Source: Cherax quadricarinatus
Lineage: Eukaryota; Arthropoda; Malacostraca; Decapoda; Parastacidae
Length of the DNA: 64,000 bases
Reading direction: 5' to 3'
Assembly: GCF_038502225.1 (NCBI RefSeq)
Contig: NC_091323.1
Coordinates: 23,058,845 to 23,122,844, forward strand
Under the pieces are notes generated by a model. That model was given only the letters and a program-made list of their open reading frames with translations. It searched no databases and was not told where the DNA came from. Position numbers and translations under genes: made by a program. Positions 53,150 to 64,000 of this stretch are shown here, in pieces (positions within the stretch are counted from its first letter, which is position 1; the number at the start of each line of letters is the position of its first letter).

Positions 53150-55300
53150 CACACACACGGCCACTGCCACACACCACCCCTGCCACACATCACCCCTGCC
53201 ACACACCACCACTGCCACACATCACCCCTGCCACACACCACCACTGCCACACATCACCCCTGCCACACACCACCACTGCCACACACCACCCCTGCCACAC
53301 ACCACCACTGCCACACATCACCCCTGCCACACACCACCACTGCCACACACCACCACTGCCACACACCACCACTGCCACACACCACCACTGCCACACACCA
53401 CCACTGCCACACACCACCACTGCCACACACCACCACTGCCACAAATCACCCCTGCCACACACCACCACTGCCACACATCACCCCTGCCACACACCACCAC
53501 TGCACACATCACCCCTGCCACACACCACCCCTGCACACACACACACCACCACTGCCACACATCACCCCTGCCACACACCACCCACTGCCACACATCACCC
53601 CTGCCACACACCACCACTGCCACACATCACCCCTGCCACACACCACCCCTGCCACACATCACCCCTGCCACACACCACCACTGCCACACATCACCCCTGC
53701 CACACACCACCCCTGCCACACATCACCCCTGCCACACACCACCACTGCCACACACCACCACTGCCACACACCACCACTGCCACTCACCACCACTGCCACA
53801 CACCACCACACACCACCACTGCCACTCACCACCACTGCCACACACCACCACTGCCACACACCACCACTGCCACACACCACCACTGCCACACACCACCACT
53901 GCCACAAATCACCCCTGCCACACACCACCACTGCCACACATCACCCCTGCCACACACCACCACTGCCACACACCACCCCTGCCACACACCACCACTGCCA
54001 CTCACCACCACTGCCACACACCACCACTGCCACACACCACCACTGCCACACACCACCACTGCCACACACCACCACTGCCACACACCACCACTGCCACACA
54101 CCACCACTGCCACTCACCACCACTGCCACACACCACCACTGCCACACACCACCACTGCCACACACCACCACTGCCACACACCACCACTGCCACACACCAC
54201 CACTGCCACACACCACCACTGCCACACACCACCACTGCCACTCACCACCACTGCCACACACCACCACTGCCACACACCACCACTGCCACACACCACCACT
54301 GCCACACATCACCCCTGCCACACACCACCACTGCCACTCACCACTACTGCCACTCACCACCACTGCCACACACCACCACTGCCACACACCACCACTGCCA
54401 CACACCACCACTGCCACACACCACCACTGCCACACATCACCCCTGCCACACACCACCACTGCCACTCACCACTACTGCCACTCACCACCACTGCCACACA
54501 CTACCACTGCCACACACCACCACTGCCACACACCACCACTGCCACACACCACCACTGCCACACACCACTACTGCCACACACCACCACTGCCACACACCAT
54601 CACTGCCACACACCATCACTGCCACACACCACCACTGCCACACACCACCACTGCCACACACCACCACTGCCACACACCACCACTGCCACACACCACCACT
54701 GCCACACACCACCACTGCCACACACCACCACTGCCACACACCATCACTGCCACACACCACCACTGCCACACACCACCACTGCCACACACCACCACTGCCA
54801 CACACCACCACTGCCACACACCACCACTGCCACACACCACCACTGCCACACACCACCACTGCCACACACCACCACTGCCACACACCACCACTGCCACACA
54901 CCACCACTCACTGCCACACACCACCACTGCCACACACCACCACTGCCACACACCACCACTGCACACCACTACTGCCGCACACCACTACTGCCGCACACCA
55001 CTACTGCCACACACCACCACTGCCACACACCACCACTGCCACACACCACTACTGCCACACACCACCACTGCCACACACCACCACTGCCACACACCACTAC
55101 TGCCACACACCACCACTGCCACACACCACCACTGCCACACACCACCACTGCCACACACCACCACTGCCACACACCACTACTGCCACACACCACCACTGCC
55201 GCACACCACCACTGCCACACACCACTACTGCCACACACCACCACTGCCGCACACCACCACTGCCACACACCACTACTGCCACACACCACTACTGTCAAAC
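53150..55300. repeat. 16-bp minisatellite, about 134 copies
   Basis: Unit CACACCACCACTGCCA with CACATCACCCCTGCCA and CTCACCACC variants. The ATCACCCC type is concentrated before 53960 and the plain type after. C-rich on +, nearly G-free apart from TGCC. The period is not a multiple of 3 and the unit has no stop in several frames, so the 895- and 829-residue frames are artefacts. Decayed CACCAC sequence continues to about 55440. Confidence 0.97.
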
Positions 55301-55539
55301 ACCACCACCATCACCAACACTACCGTCACCACCGCTACTACTATCCTCTCTACTGCTACTACCTACGCTACCACCACTACCCACACTACACCACCACCAC
55401 CACGCCAACACTACCCCCACACACCACTAGCACACCCTCAACCTCCACATTCATCACTACACAAAACTCTAGACGTCCATTGCAACGTCGCCTTCAAATG
55501 GTCCGTTGGAAAACCTATACAAGCACTAGATGAGTGTGG

Positions 55540-56785
55540 CAGGGTGGGCAGGGGAAGGTGGTGGTGGCAGGGGTAGGTACTAGTGGTAGTGGCAGGGGTA
55601 GGTAGTAATGGTGGGAACAGGGGTAGGTAGTAGTGGTGGGAGCAGGGGTAGGTAGTAGTGGTGAGGGCAGGGGTAGGTAGTGGTGGTGTAAGGGCAGGTA
55701 GTGGGGTAGGTAGTGGTGTCAAGGGAAGGTAGTGGTGGTGGCAGGGTAAGGTAGTGGTGGTGGCGGCAGGGTAAGGTAGTGGTGGTGGCGGCAGGGTTAG
55801 GTAGTGGTGGTGGCGGCAGGGTAAGGTAGTGGTGGTGGCGGCAGGGTAGTGGTGGTGGCGGCAGTAAGGTAGTGGTGGTGGTGGCGGCAGGTGTAAGGTA
55901 GTGGTGGTGGCGGCAGGGTAAGGTAGGGTGGCAAGGGAAGGTAGTGGTGGTGGCGGCAGGGTAAGGTAGTGGTGGTGGTGGCGGCAGGGTAAGGTAGTGG
56001 TGGTGGCAAGGGAAGGTAGTGGTGGTGGCGGCAGGGCAAGGTAGTGGGGGTCGCAGGGGTAGGTAGTGGTGGTGGTGGCAGGGAAAGGTAGTGGTGGTGT
56101 CAAGGGAAGGTAGTGGTGGTGGCGGCAGGGTAAGGTAGTGGTGGTGGCGGCAGGGTAAGTTAGTGGTGGTGGCGGCAGGGTAAGGTAGTGGTGGTGGCGG
56201 CAGGGTAAGGTAGTGGTGGTGGCGGCAGGGTAAGGTAGTGGTGGTGGCGGCAGGGTAAGGTAGTGGTGGTGGCGGCAGGGTAAGGTAGTGGTGGTGGCGG
56301 CAGGGTAAGGTAGTGGTGGTGGCGGCAGGGTAAGGTAGTGGTGGTGGCGGCAGGGTAAGGTAGTGGTGGTGTCAAGGGAAGGTAGTGGTGGTGGCGGCAG
56401 GGTAAGGTAGTGGTGGTGGTGGCAGGGTAAGGTAGTGGTGGTGTCAAGGGAAGGTAGTGGTGGTGGCGGCAGGGTAAGGTAGTGGTGGTGGCGGCAGGGT
56501 AAGGTAGTGGTGGTGGCGGCAGGGTAAGGTAGTGGTGGTGGTGGCAGGGTAAGGTAGTGGTGGTGTCAAGGGAAGGTAGTGGTGGTGGCGGCAGGGTAAG
56601 GTAGTGGTGGTGTCAAGGGAAGGTAGTGGTGGTGGCGGCAGGGTAAGGTAGTGGTGGTGTCAAGGGAAGGTAGTGGTGGTGGCGGCAGGGTAAGGTAGTG
56701 GTGGTGTCAAGGGAAGGTAGTGGTGGTGGCGGCAGGGTAAGGTAGTGGGGGTCACAGGGGTAGGTAGTGGTAATAGTAATAGTGG
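55540..56785. repeat. 25-bp G-rich minisatellite, about 50 copies
   Basis: Unit GGTAGTGGTGGTGGCGGCAG plus GGTAA, with GTGGTGTCAAGGGAA variants. The + strand has many GG/GGG runs able to form G-quadruplexes. Minus-strand frames (for example PLPYPAATTTTLPC) are artefacts. Confidence 0.97.
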
Positions 56786-56806
56786 TAAATGCAATACTCA
56801 AAGTTT

Positions 56807-56877
56807 ATGTGGTTCCTGTAGTAATTTATGTAGTTGTGTTGGTGACATAACTACATAAATCACTACAGCAACCACAT
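56807..56877. repeat. 29-bp-stem hairpin
   Basis: Arms 56807-56835 and 56849-56877 pair with two mismatches around a 13-base loop. GAGCGAAAC follows at about 56893. Confidence 0.85.
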
Positions 56878-57454
56878 GTTGTGTTGCGGCGTGAGCGAAA
56901 CATCTAGTGTTGATGATCACCTGTGGTGATGTACTCCAGCTGCCAGGAAGACTTAGGCCGCATCCTCCTCCTCATGTCTTTCTCCCTCCCTCTCCTCTTC
57001 TTCCTCTCCCTCTCTACGTTCTCCTGCTCTTCCTCCTCCCCAGTTCCTCTTCCTGTTCCTCTCTTTCAGTCCTAATTCTTTCGTATCTCATAAACTTTTA
57101 AATTTTCATAATCGTTTTATTATTTTTTCTTCTTCCACTTCCTCGTTCTCCTCCTACTCCTTTTCTTTGCCTCTCTTTTTTTTCTATCTCTCTCTTACAT
57201 CTAATTTATTTTTTCGTCCTCTTAATTCCCACGTCTTCTACTTTATTCTTCTCTGATTCAGCTCTTTTTTTTTTATTTTTTCGTTCTCCTCTTCCCCTTC
57301 TTATACTCTACTTATCTTCCTCTTCTTCTTCCTGGTCTTCACCTGGTCGTCGTCTCACACCTCCGCGACAGGTCGTCGTTGCTGCTACTGAACGTGAATC
57401 CCATTAACATGATCGTTCACCTCTCCTGCCAGAAGCCTTGTCTACGTTCCTGCA
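56878..57454. other. pyrimidine-rich unique sequence
   Basis: CTTCCTCTTCC-type low complexity from 56960 to 57345. No gene. Confidence 0.5.
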
Positions 57455-57545
57455 GTTCATGTCTGAAGAGGATGCTGGGTGAACGGCTCTTGATCCATGG
57501 AACTGAACCTTCCCATCTTGCCCCAAGTACTGTACGACTCCTGGG
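57455..57545 (+). repeat. family G repeat fragment
   Basis: GGTGAACGGCTCTTGATCCA and TGGAACTGAACCTTCCC match the 34-kb copy. Confidence 0.5.
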
Positions 57546-57762
57546 AAAACATATCACTTATCATAATTTCAACTCAACATTGTTCTCTCAGTTGTATTTT
57601 AACGGAACAAAATATTAATGTTTTATGTAAATTGAAAAACCCTGGTTTAATGTGTTTTGTTTGTGCTGGTAGTTTTAATATTTTTTTTTACTTAGTTTTA
57701 CTATTGCTGTATTCAATATTTCATTATTGCTAAGAGAGCTGTCTGAGTCATCTGCCATTTGA

Positions 57763-57764
<2 letters not shown>

Positions 57765-57855
<91 letters not shown>
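57765..57855. repeat. (TA)n microsatellite
   Basis: About 91 bp of TA directly before the MITE left terminus. Confidence 0.97.
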
Positions 57856-57856
<1 letters not shown>

Positions 57857-57857
<1 letters not shown>

Positions 57858-58243
57858 GTCGTGCCGAATATGTAAAACTGGTCAATTAGCAAGAACTCAT
57901 TTAAAATTAAGTCTTTTCCAAAATTTTCTCTTATACGTTTAAAGATATTTTTTTTTCATAAATGATAATGTAAAAAAATTAAATTTTGCACCAAAAGAAT
58001 CTTAGAAAACTTACCTAACCTTATTATAACAAGAACAATTTATTTTAGCCTAACCCAACTAAATATATTTTAGATTTGTTTACAGTAATTTAATACTAAA
58101 CAAGCACAGTGAAATATATTTTTTTCGTTAGGTTCAGAATGATTTTGGCGAAATTATTGCATACATAAATTTTCACTTGTCCTATATGGCAAGATGAGCG
58201 TTGCTGTTTAAGCCAAGATCGCAAGTTCTGCCTATTCGGCACG

Positions 58244-58246
<3 letters not shown>
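57857..58246. mobile_element. MITE, TGTCGTGCC family, copy 3 (complete)
   Basis: 390 bp with perfect 14-bp terminal inverted repeats TGTCGTGCCGAATA (57857-57870) and TATTCGGCACGACA (58233-58246). No coding capacity. This is the best copy for defining the family. Confidence 0.88.

Positions 58247-58317
<71 letters not shown>
58247..58317. repeat. (CA)n then (TA)n
   Basis: CA to 58268, then TA to 58317, lying between the MITE and LINE-C. Confidence 0.96.
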
Positions 58318-58320
<3 letters not shown>

Positions 58321-59595
58321 AGGTAGGTTACTGAAAGCAGTGAAGAGTTTTTACGAGGATAGTGAGGCTCAAGTTAGAGTATGTAGGAAAGAGGGAAATT
58401 ATTTCCCAGTAAAAGTAGGCCTTAGACAAGGATGTGTGATGTCACCGTGGTTGTTTAATATATTTATAGATGGGGTTGTAAGAGAAGTAAATGCGAGGGT
58501 CTTGGCAAGAGGCGTGGAGTTAAAAGATAAAGAATCACACACAAAGTGGGAGTTGTCACAGCTGCTCTTTGCTGATGACACTGTGCTCTTGGGAGATTCT
58601 GAAGAGAAGTTGCAGAGATTGGTGGATGAATTTGGTAGGGTGTGCAAAAGAAGAAAATTGAAAGTGAATACAGGAAAGAGTAAGGTTATGAGGATAAAAA
58701 GATTAGGTGATGAAAGATTGGATATCAGATTGGAGGGAGAGAGTATGGAGGAGGTGAATGTATTCAGATATTTGGGAGTGGACGTGTCAGCGGATGGGTC
58801 TATGAAAGATGAGGTGAATCATAGAATTGATGAGGGGAAAAGGGTGAGTGGTGCACTTAGGAGTCTGTGGAGACAAAGAACTTTGTCCTTGGAGGCAAAG
58901 AAGGGAATGTATGAGAGTATAGTTTTACCAACGCTCTTATATGGGTGTGAAGCATGGGTGATGAATGTTGCAGCGAGGAGAAGGCTGGAGGCAGTGGAGA
59001 TGTCATGTCTGAGACCAATGTGTGGTGTGAATATAATGCAGAGAATTCGTAGTTTGGAAGTTAGGAGGAGGTGCGGGATTACCAAAACTGTTGTCCAGAG
59101 GGCTGAGGAAGGGTTGTTGAGGTGGTTCGGACATGTGGAGAGAATGGAGTGAAACAGAATAACTTCAAGAGTGTATCAGTCTGTAGTGGAAGGAAGGCGG
59201 GGTAGGGGTCGGCCTAGGAAAGGTTGGAGGGAGGGGGTAAAGGAGGTTTTGTGTGCGAGGGGCTTGGACTTCCAGCAGGCATGCGTGAGCGTGTTTGGTA
59301 GGAGTGAATGAAGACAAATGGTTTTTAATACTTGACGTGCTGTTGGAGTGTGAGCAAAGTAACATTTATGAAGGGATTCAGGGAAACCGGCAGGCCGGAC
59401 TTGAGTCCTGGAGATGGGAAGTACAGTGCCTGCACTCTGAAGGATGGGTGTTAATGTTGCAGTTTAAAAACTGTAGTGTAAAGCACCCTTCTGGCAAGAC
59501 AGTGATGGAGTGAATGATAGTGAAAGATTTTCTTTTTCGGGCCACCCTGCCTTGGTGGGAATCGGCCAGTGTGATAATAAAAATAATATATATAT
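58318..59595 (+). mobile_element. LINE-C, 5'-truncated LINE
   Basis: Starts abruptly at GGAGGTAGGTTACTGAAAGC after the TA tract and ends in GATAATAAAAATAATA(TA)n. The 3' UTR (59160-59590) includes GGGCTTGGACTTCCAGCAGG and CCACCCTGCCTTGGTGGGAA. Confidence 0.83.
58340..59152 (+). CDS. LINE-C reverse transcriptase C-half (open)
   Basis: 270 residues. Homology actually begins at 58319 and the GTG at 58340 is not a real start. Motifs: VGLRQGCVMSPWLFNIFIDG (residues 26-45), catalytic LFADDTVLL with Asp79 and Asp80, FRYLGVDVSADGSM, LPTLLYGCEAWVMN and a C-terminal RWFGHVERM. Motif A and the endonuclease are missing through 5' truncation. The GLRQGC...SPWLFN and LLYGCE..W boxes separate it from LINE-A and LINE-B. 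Clade not assigned. The frame is intact to the family stop, suggesting a relatively young copy, but it cannot move on its own. Confidence 0.82.
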   Translation: MKSFYEDSEAQVRVCRKEGNYFPVKVGLRQGCVMSPWLFNIFIDGVVREVNARVLARGVELKDKESHTKWELSQLLFADDTVLLGDSEEKLQRLVDEFGRVCKRRKLKVNTGKSKVMRIKRLGDERLDIRLEGESMEEVNVFRYLGVDVSADGSMKDEVNHRIDEGKRVSGALRSLWRQRTLSLEAKKGMYESIVLPTLLYGCEAWVMNVAARRRLEAVEMSCLRPMCGVNIMQRIRSLEVRRRCGITKTVVQRAEEGLLRWFGHVERME

Positions 59596-59604
59596 ATATA
59601 TATA

Positions 59605-59814
59605 TTATTGTAACCACAAACGAGTGGTATTGATCAATAACAACACTGCGACTAGCCAAGGACTCGAGCCCATGTTGTTTTGGCCCGCCTCATGGTGAGC
59701 GAAAATACATGATGCTCTAACCAACAGGACCACGCATTCCTACAAAGAACCAAGCCCCCAGCCAAGCTAGGTGTGTTACCCTTGGTCCGAGGACATACAA
59801 TGGTGTGGGTGTCA
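59605..59814 (-). repeat. spacer with tRNA-like SINE head
   Basis: On the minus strand GGTTAGAGCATCATG is A-box-like and GGGCTCGAGTCC is B-box-like (59665-59720). It lies between the two convergent LINE-C copies. Confidence 0.5.
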
Positions 59815-60967
59815 CTGTACTTCCTATCTCCAGGACTCAAGTCCGGCCTGCCGGTTTCCCTGAATCCCTTCATAAATGTTACTTTGATCACACTCCAACA
59901 GCACATAAAGTATTAAAAACCATTTGTCTCCATTCACTCCTATCAAATACGCTCATGCACGCTTGCTGGAAGTCCAAGCCCCTCGCACACAAAACCTCCT
60001 TTACCCCCTCCCTCCAACCCTTCCTAGGCCAACCCCTACCCCCGCCTTCCCTCCACTACATATTTATACACTCTCGAAGTCATTCTGTTTTGTTCCATTC
60101 TCTCTACATGTCCAAACCACCTCAACAACCCCTCCTCAGCCCTCTGGATAATAGTTTAGGTAATCCCACACCTTCTCCTAATTTCCGAACTACGAATTCT
60201 CTGCATTATATTCACACCACACATTGCCCTCAGACGTGACATCTCCACTGCCTCCAGCCTTCTCCTCGTTGCAACATTCATCACCCATACTTCACACCCA
60301 TACAAGAGTGTTGGTACAACTATACTCTCATACATTCCACTTTTTGCTTCCACGGACAAAGTTTGTCTCCACAGACTCCTAAGTGAACCACTCACCCATT
60401 TCCCCCTCATCAATTCTGTGATTCACCTCATCCTTCATAGACCTATCTGCTGATACGTCCACTCCTAAATATCTGAATACATTCACCGCCTCCATACTCT
60501 CTCCCTCCAATCTGATATCCAGTCTTTCGTCACCTAATCTTTTTATCATCATAACCTTACTCTTTCCTATATTCACTCTTAATTTTCTTCTTTTATATAC
60601 CATACCAAATTCATCAACCAACGTCTGCAACTTCTCTTCAGAATCTCCCAAAAGCACATTATCATCAGCAAAGAGCAACTATGACAACTCCCACTTTGTG
60701 TTTGATTCTTTATCTTTTAACTCCACACCTCTTGCCAAGACCTTAGCATTCACTTCTCTTACAACCCCATCTATAAATATATTGAACAACCACTGTGACA
60801 TCACACATCCTTGTCTAAGGCCTACTTTTACTGGAAAATTATCTCCCTGTCTCCTACATACTCTAACCTGAGCCTCACTATCCTCGTAAAAATTCTTCAC
60901 TGCTTTCAGTAACCTACCTCCTATACCATACACCTGCAACATCTGCCACATTGCCCCCCTATCCACC

Positions 60968-60968
<1 letters not shown>
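59815..60968 (-). mobile_element. LINE-C copy 2, inverted
   Basis: A reverse-strand copy of the same family, 3' end near 59815 and 5' limit at the TA tract near 60968. It faces the + copy tail to tail. Where I compared them the copies are roughly 92-95% alike, so they are separate insertions rather than one duplication. Confidence 0.83.
60156..60966 (-). pseudogene. LINE-C RT, copy 2, broken
   Basis: Blocks in minus order: [40 protein letters not shown] and KESNTKWELS ending in a stop (from 60966 down to 60679); LLFADDNVLLGDSEEKLQTL to FRYLGVDVSADRSM (60379-60678); and LRSLWRQTLSVEAK, PTLLYGCEVWVMNVAT (60156-60413). CAG to TAG probably caused the stop before the FADD box, and a frameshift lies near 60400. 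It extends about 55 bp further 5' than copy 1 ([12 protein letters not shown]). Confidence 0.8.
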
Positions 60969-61039
<71 letters not shown>

Positions 61040-61073
61040 GTATATATTACACACACACATTATATAACACACA

Positions 61074-61141
<68 letters not shown>
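60969..61141. repeat. (TA)n-(CA)n-(TA)n compound microsatellite
   Basis: TA 60970-61047, ACACAC 61048-61076, TA 61078-61141. Confidence 0.96.
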
Positions 61142-61143
<2 letters not shown>

Positions 61144-61499
61144 TAAAAGTATATTTTAATACTAGTTTTAATATCAGCTTAAAGTATTCTTGTCTGGTGG
61201 TGGGAAGGTTACAAACAGCTTAATGACTCTAGTGTAGTTGATAGGTTTCAAATCCTATTAACCAACCAACCAATCAGATCAGAGGTTTTCAGGTCTCAGT
61301 GCCACTTCCGTTCACGTACACGTTCAGATGGTACGTGTTTTGTCCGTGTAATGTTGGAAGGTGTTTACAACTGTGTGTTTATCTTCAGATTTCATGTTGA
61401 ATACTGTTTAAGGCTGCGTTGCGCAGTTTGTATGTATTAACACAAATATTAAGGTGAATCGCTTTGGTTATGTTATACAAGAGGGAGTTGTAGTTGCTA
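61142..61499. other. unique sequence, nothing recognised
   Basis: Contains AACCAACCAACC at 61259-61271 but no gene. Confidence 0.4.
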
Positions 61500-62115
61500 T
61501 TTGTGTGTTGGGGAGGAGGGTGTTTGGGTGTGGGTGGGGATGGCGAGGGTGTGGGTGGTGTGGGTGTGGGATGTGTAGGTGTGGGTGGTGAGGGTGTAGG
61601 TGGCGAGGGTGTGAGTGGCGTGGGTGTGGATGGTGTGGGTGCGGATGGTGTGGGTGCGGATGGTGTGGGAGGTGTAGGTGTGGGTTCTGAGGGTGTGGGT
61701 TGTGTGGGTGGTGTGGATGTGGGTGGTGTAAGAGGTGTAGGTGTGGGTGGTGTAAGAGGTGTAGGTGTGGGTGGTGAGGGTGTGGGGGTGTGGGTGTGGA
61801 TGGCGAGGGTGTGGGTGGTGTGGGTGTGGGTGGTGTGGGTGTGGGTGGTGAGGGTGTGGGTGGCGAGGGTGTAGGTGGTTAGGATGTGGGTGGCGAAGGC
61901 GTAGTGGCGAGGGTGTGGTGGCGAAGGTGTGGGTGGGGAAGGTGTGGGTGGTGAAAGTGTAGGTGGTGAGGGTGTGCGTGGTGTGGGTGGTATGGGTGTG
62001 GGTGGTGAGGGTGTGGGTGTGGGTGGTGAGGGTGTGAATGACGAGGGTGTGGGTGTGGGTATGGGTGAGGGTGTGGGTGGTGTGGGTGTGGGGAGAGGGT
62101 GTGTTGGTGTGTACA
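61500..62115. repeat. GT/GGGTGT-rich degenerate minisatellite
   Basis: GTGGGTGGTGTGGGTGTG and GTGGGTGGCGAGGGTGTA phrases with irregular 12-24-bp periods. G-rich on +. Confidence 0.92.
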
Positions 62116-62239
62116 TTCGTTGTCTGCAGGTGTTGAGCTCCACCTCCTGGGCCGCTGCGATACTGAATTTTTATACCTGTTCCACTGAAATTCAGCAACG
62201 TGTAGCTTTAAGAATAGACAAATACAAGAAGACGGAAAT
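62116..62239. other. spacer between two arrays
   Basis: Short unique segment between the GT-rich and 18-bp arrays. Confidence 0.5.
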
Positions 62240-64000
62240 GTAGACAAACACAAGGAGAGAAGTAGACACAAGGAGAGAAGTAGACACAAGGAGAGAAGCA
62301 GACACAAGGAGAGAAGTAGACACAAGGAGAGAAGTAGACACAAGGAGAGAAGTAGATACAAGGAGAGAAGCAGACACAAGGAGAGAAGCAGACACAAGGA
62401 GAGAAGCAGACACAAGGAGAGAAGCAGACACAAGGAAAGAAGCAGACACAAGGAGAGAAGCAGACACAAGGAGAGTAGACACAAGGAGAGAAGCAGACAC
62501 AGGGAGAGAAGCAGACACAAGGAGAGAAGCAGACACAAGAAAAGCAGACACAGGGAGAGAAGCAGACACAAGGAGAGAAGCAGACACAAGGAGAGAAGTA
62601 GACACAAGGAGAGAAGTAGATACAAGGAGAGAAGCAGACACAAGGAGAGAAGCAGACACAAGGAGAGAAGTAGATACAAGGAGAGAAGCAGACACAAGGA
62701 GAGAAGCAGACACAAGGAGAGAAGCAGACACAAGGAGAGAAGCAGACACAAGGAGAGAAGCAGACACAAGGAGAGTAGACACAAGGAGAGAAGCAGACAC
62801 AAGGAGAGAAGCAGACACAGGGAGAGAAGCAGACACAAGGAGAGAAGCAGACACAAGAAAAGCAGACACAGGGAGAGAAGCAGACACAAGGAGAGAAGCA
62901 GACACAAGAAAAGCAGACACAGGGAGAGAAGCAGACACAAGGAGAGAAGCAGACACAAGGAGAGAAGCAGACACAAGAAGAAAAGCAGACACAAGAAGAA
63001 AAGCAGACACAAGGAGAGAAGCAGACACAGGGAGAGAAGCAGACACAAGGAGAGAAGCAGACACAAGAAGAAAAGCAGACACAAGGAGAGAAGCAGACAC
63101 AAGGAGAGAAGCAGGCACAAGGAGAGAAGCAGGCACAAGGAGAGAAGCAGACACAAGGAGAGAAGCAGGCACAAGGAGAGAAGCAGGCACAAGGAGAGAA
63201 GCAGACACAGGGAGAGAAGCAGACACAGGGAGAGAAGCAGACACAAAGAGAGAAGCAGACACAAGGAGAGAAGTAGACACAAGGAGAGAAGCAGACACAA
63301 GGAGAGAAGCAGACACAAGAAGAAAAGCAGACACAAGGAGAGAAGCAGACACAAGGAGAGAAGCAGACACAAGGAGAGAAGCAGACACAAGAAGAAAAGC
63401 AGACACAAGGAGAGAAGCAGACACAAGGAGAGAAGCAGACACAAGGAGAGAAGCAGACACAAGGAGAGAAGCAGACACAAGAAAAGCAGACACAAGAAGA
63501 AAAGCAGACACAAGGAGAGAAGCAGACACAAGGAGAGAAGCAGACACAGGGAGAGAAGCAGACACAAGGAGAGAAGCAGACACAGGGAGAGAAGCAGACA
63601 CAAGGAGAGAAGCAGACACAAGGAGAGAAGCAGACACAGGGAGAGAAGCAGACACAAGGAGAGAAGCAGACACAAGGAGAGAAGCAGACACAAGAAGAAA
63701 AGCAGACACAAGAAGAAAAGCAGACACAAGGAGAGAAGCAGACACAAGGAGAGAAGCAGACACAGGGAGAGAAGCAGACACAAGGAGAGAAGCAGACACA
63801 AGAAGAAAAGCAGACACAAGGAGAGAAGCAGACACAAGAAAAGCAGACACAAGAAGAAAAGCAGACACAAGGAGAGAAGCAGACACAAGGAGAGAAGCAG
63901 ACACAGGGAGAGAAGCAGACACAAAGAGAGAAGCAGACACAAAGAGAGAAGCAGACACAGACACAAGGAGAGAAGCAGACACAAGGACACAAGAAGAAAA
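62240..64000. repeat. 18-bp minisatellite, about 98 copies, open at window end
   Basis: Unit GACACAAGGAGAGAAGCA with GACACAAGAAGAAAAGCA, GACACAGGGAGAGAAGCA and 15-bp variants. Purine-rich on +. Because the period and the internal indels I could see are multiples of 3, each minus frame keeps one hexapeptide throughout (LLLSLC, SASLLV, CFSPCV). The + frame DTRREA is also open but has no ATG. Treated as a satellite. The right boundary is not seen. Confidence 0.95.

Noticed and set aside
52846..55576. 895- and 829-residue H/T/P-rich proteins
   Set aside because: Periodic translation of the 16-bp minisatellite; overlapping frames are equally open.
61385..62198. P/T-rich antisense proteins of 233-252 residues
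   Set aside because: Translation of a GT-rich minisatellite in several frames.

Overview
This window looks like repeat-dominated, non-coding nuclear DNA of an arthropod, most likely a decapod crustacean (crayfish, lobster or shrimp type). The evidence is long TTAGG-type arrays (the arthropod telomere pentamer), very abundant (CA)n, (TA)n and (GA)n microsatellites, and degraded non-LTR retrotransposons, tRNA-derived SINEs and small repeats of kinds I associate with decapod genomes. I found no intact host protein-coding gene, rRNA or functional tRNA. Almost every long open frame is an artefact of a tandem repeat whose unit happens to lack stop codons.

Layout. 0.1-4.4 kb is a 22-bp minisatellite. 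4.4-9.2 kb is mostly unique sequence with SINE relics, a (TG)n tract and a 1.17-kb interstitial TTAGG array. 9.2-12 kb holds small elements with hammerhead-ribozyme-like cores and a broken CR1/L2-like LINE (LINE-A) carrying several nested insertions, including a 431-bp inverted dimer with a 13-bp target-site duplication. 11.9-16.7 kb is a 26-bp minisatellite into which a second LINE-A copy has jumped. 17-25 kb contains a 51-bp tandem repeat, a third LINE-A copy with an open reverse transcriptase (RT) frame, and pieces of an endonuclease-bearing LINE (LINE-D). 25-37 kb is a mosaic of microsatellites, a degenerate CTAGG/TTAGG array, an RNase-H-type LINE 3' end (LINE-R), a MITE family with TGTCGTGCC termini, a mariner relic, minisatellites and hairpins.

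37.4-46.5 kb is the clearest nested structure. A LINE-B copy is split by a 1.25-kb solo-LTR-like insertion and by a 5.4-kb LTR retrotransposon with 280-bp LTRs, an integrase relic and a 5-bp duplication. A second LINE-B copy with a snap-back 5' end follows directly. 48.8-50.9 kb is a reverse-strand LINE-D relic with its RT palm deleted. 53.1-56.8 kb is a pair of minisatellites (16-bp C-rich, then 25-bp G-rich) of opposite strand composition. 58.3-61 kb is a tail-to-tail inverted pair of LINE-C copies. 61.5-64 kb is a GT-rich array followed by an 18-bp array that runs off the window end.

The elements relate to each other in several ways. A SINE shares its 3' half with the LINE-R 3' tail. LINEs, LTR elements and hammerhead elements are nested by successive insertion. 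Several microsatellites start exactly at retroelement ends. The most interesting signal is the set of short elements sharing a hammerhead core (CTGA-N-GA, hairpin, GAAACGT) with compensatory changes in helices I and II, resembling the ribozymes of Penelope-like elements and animal retrozymes.
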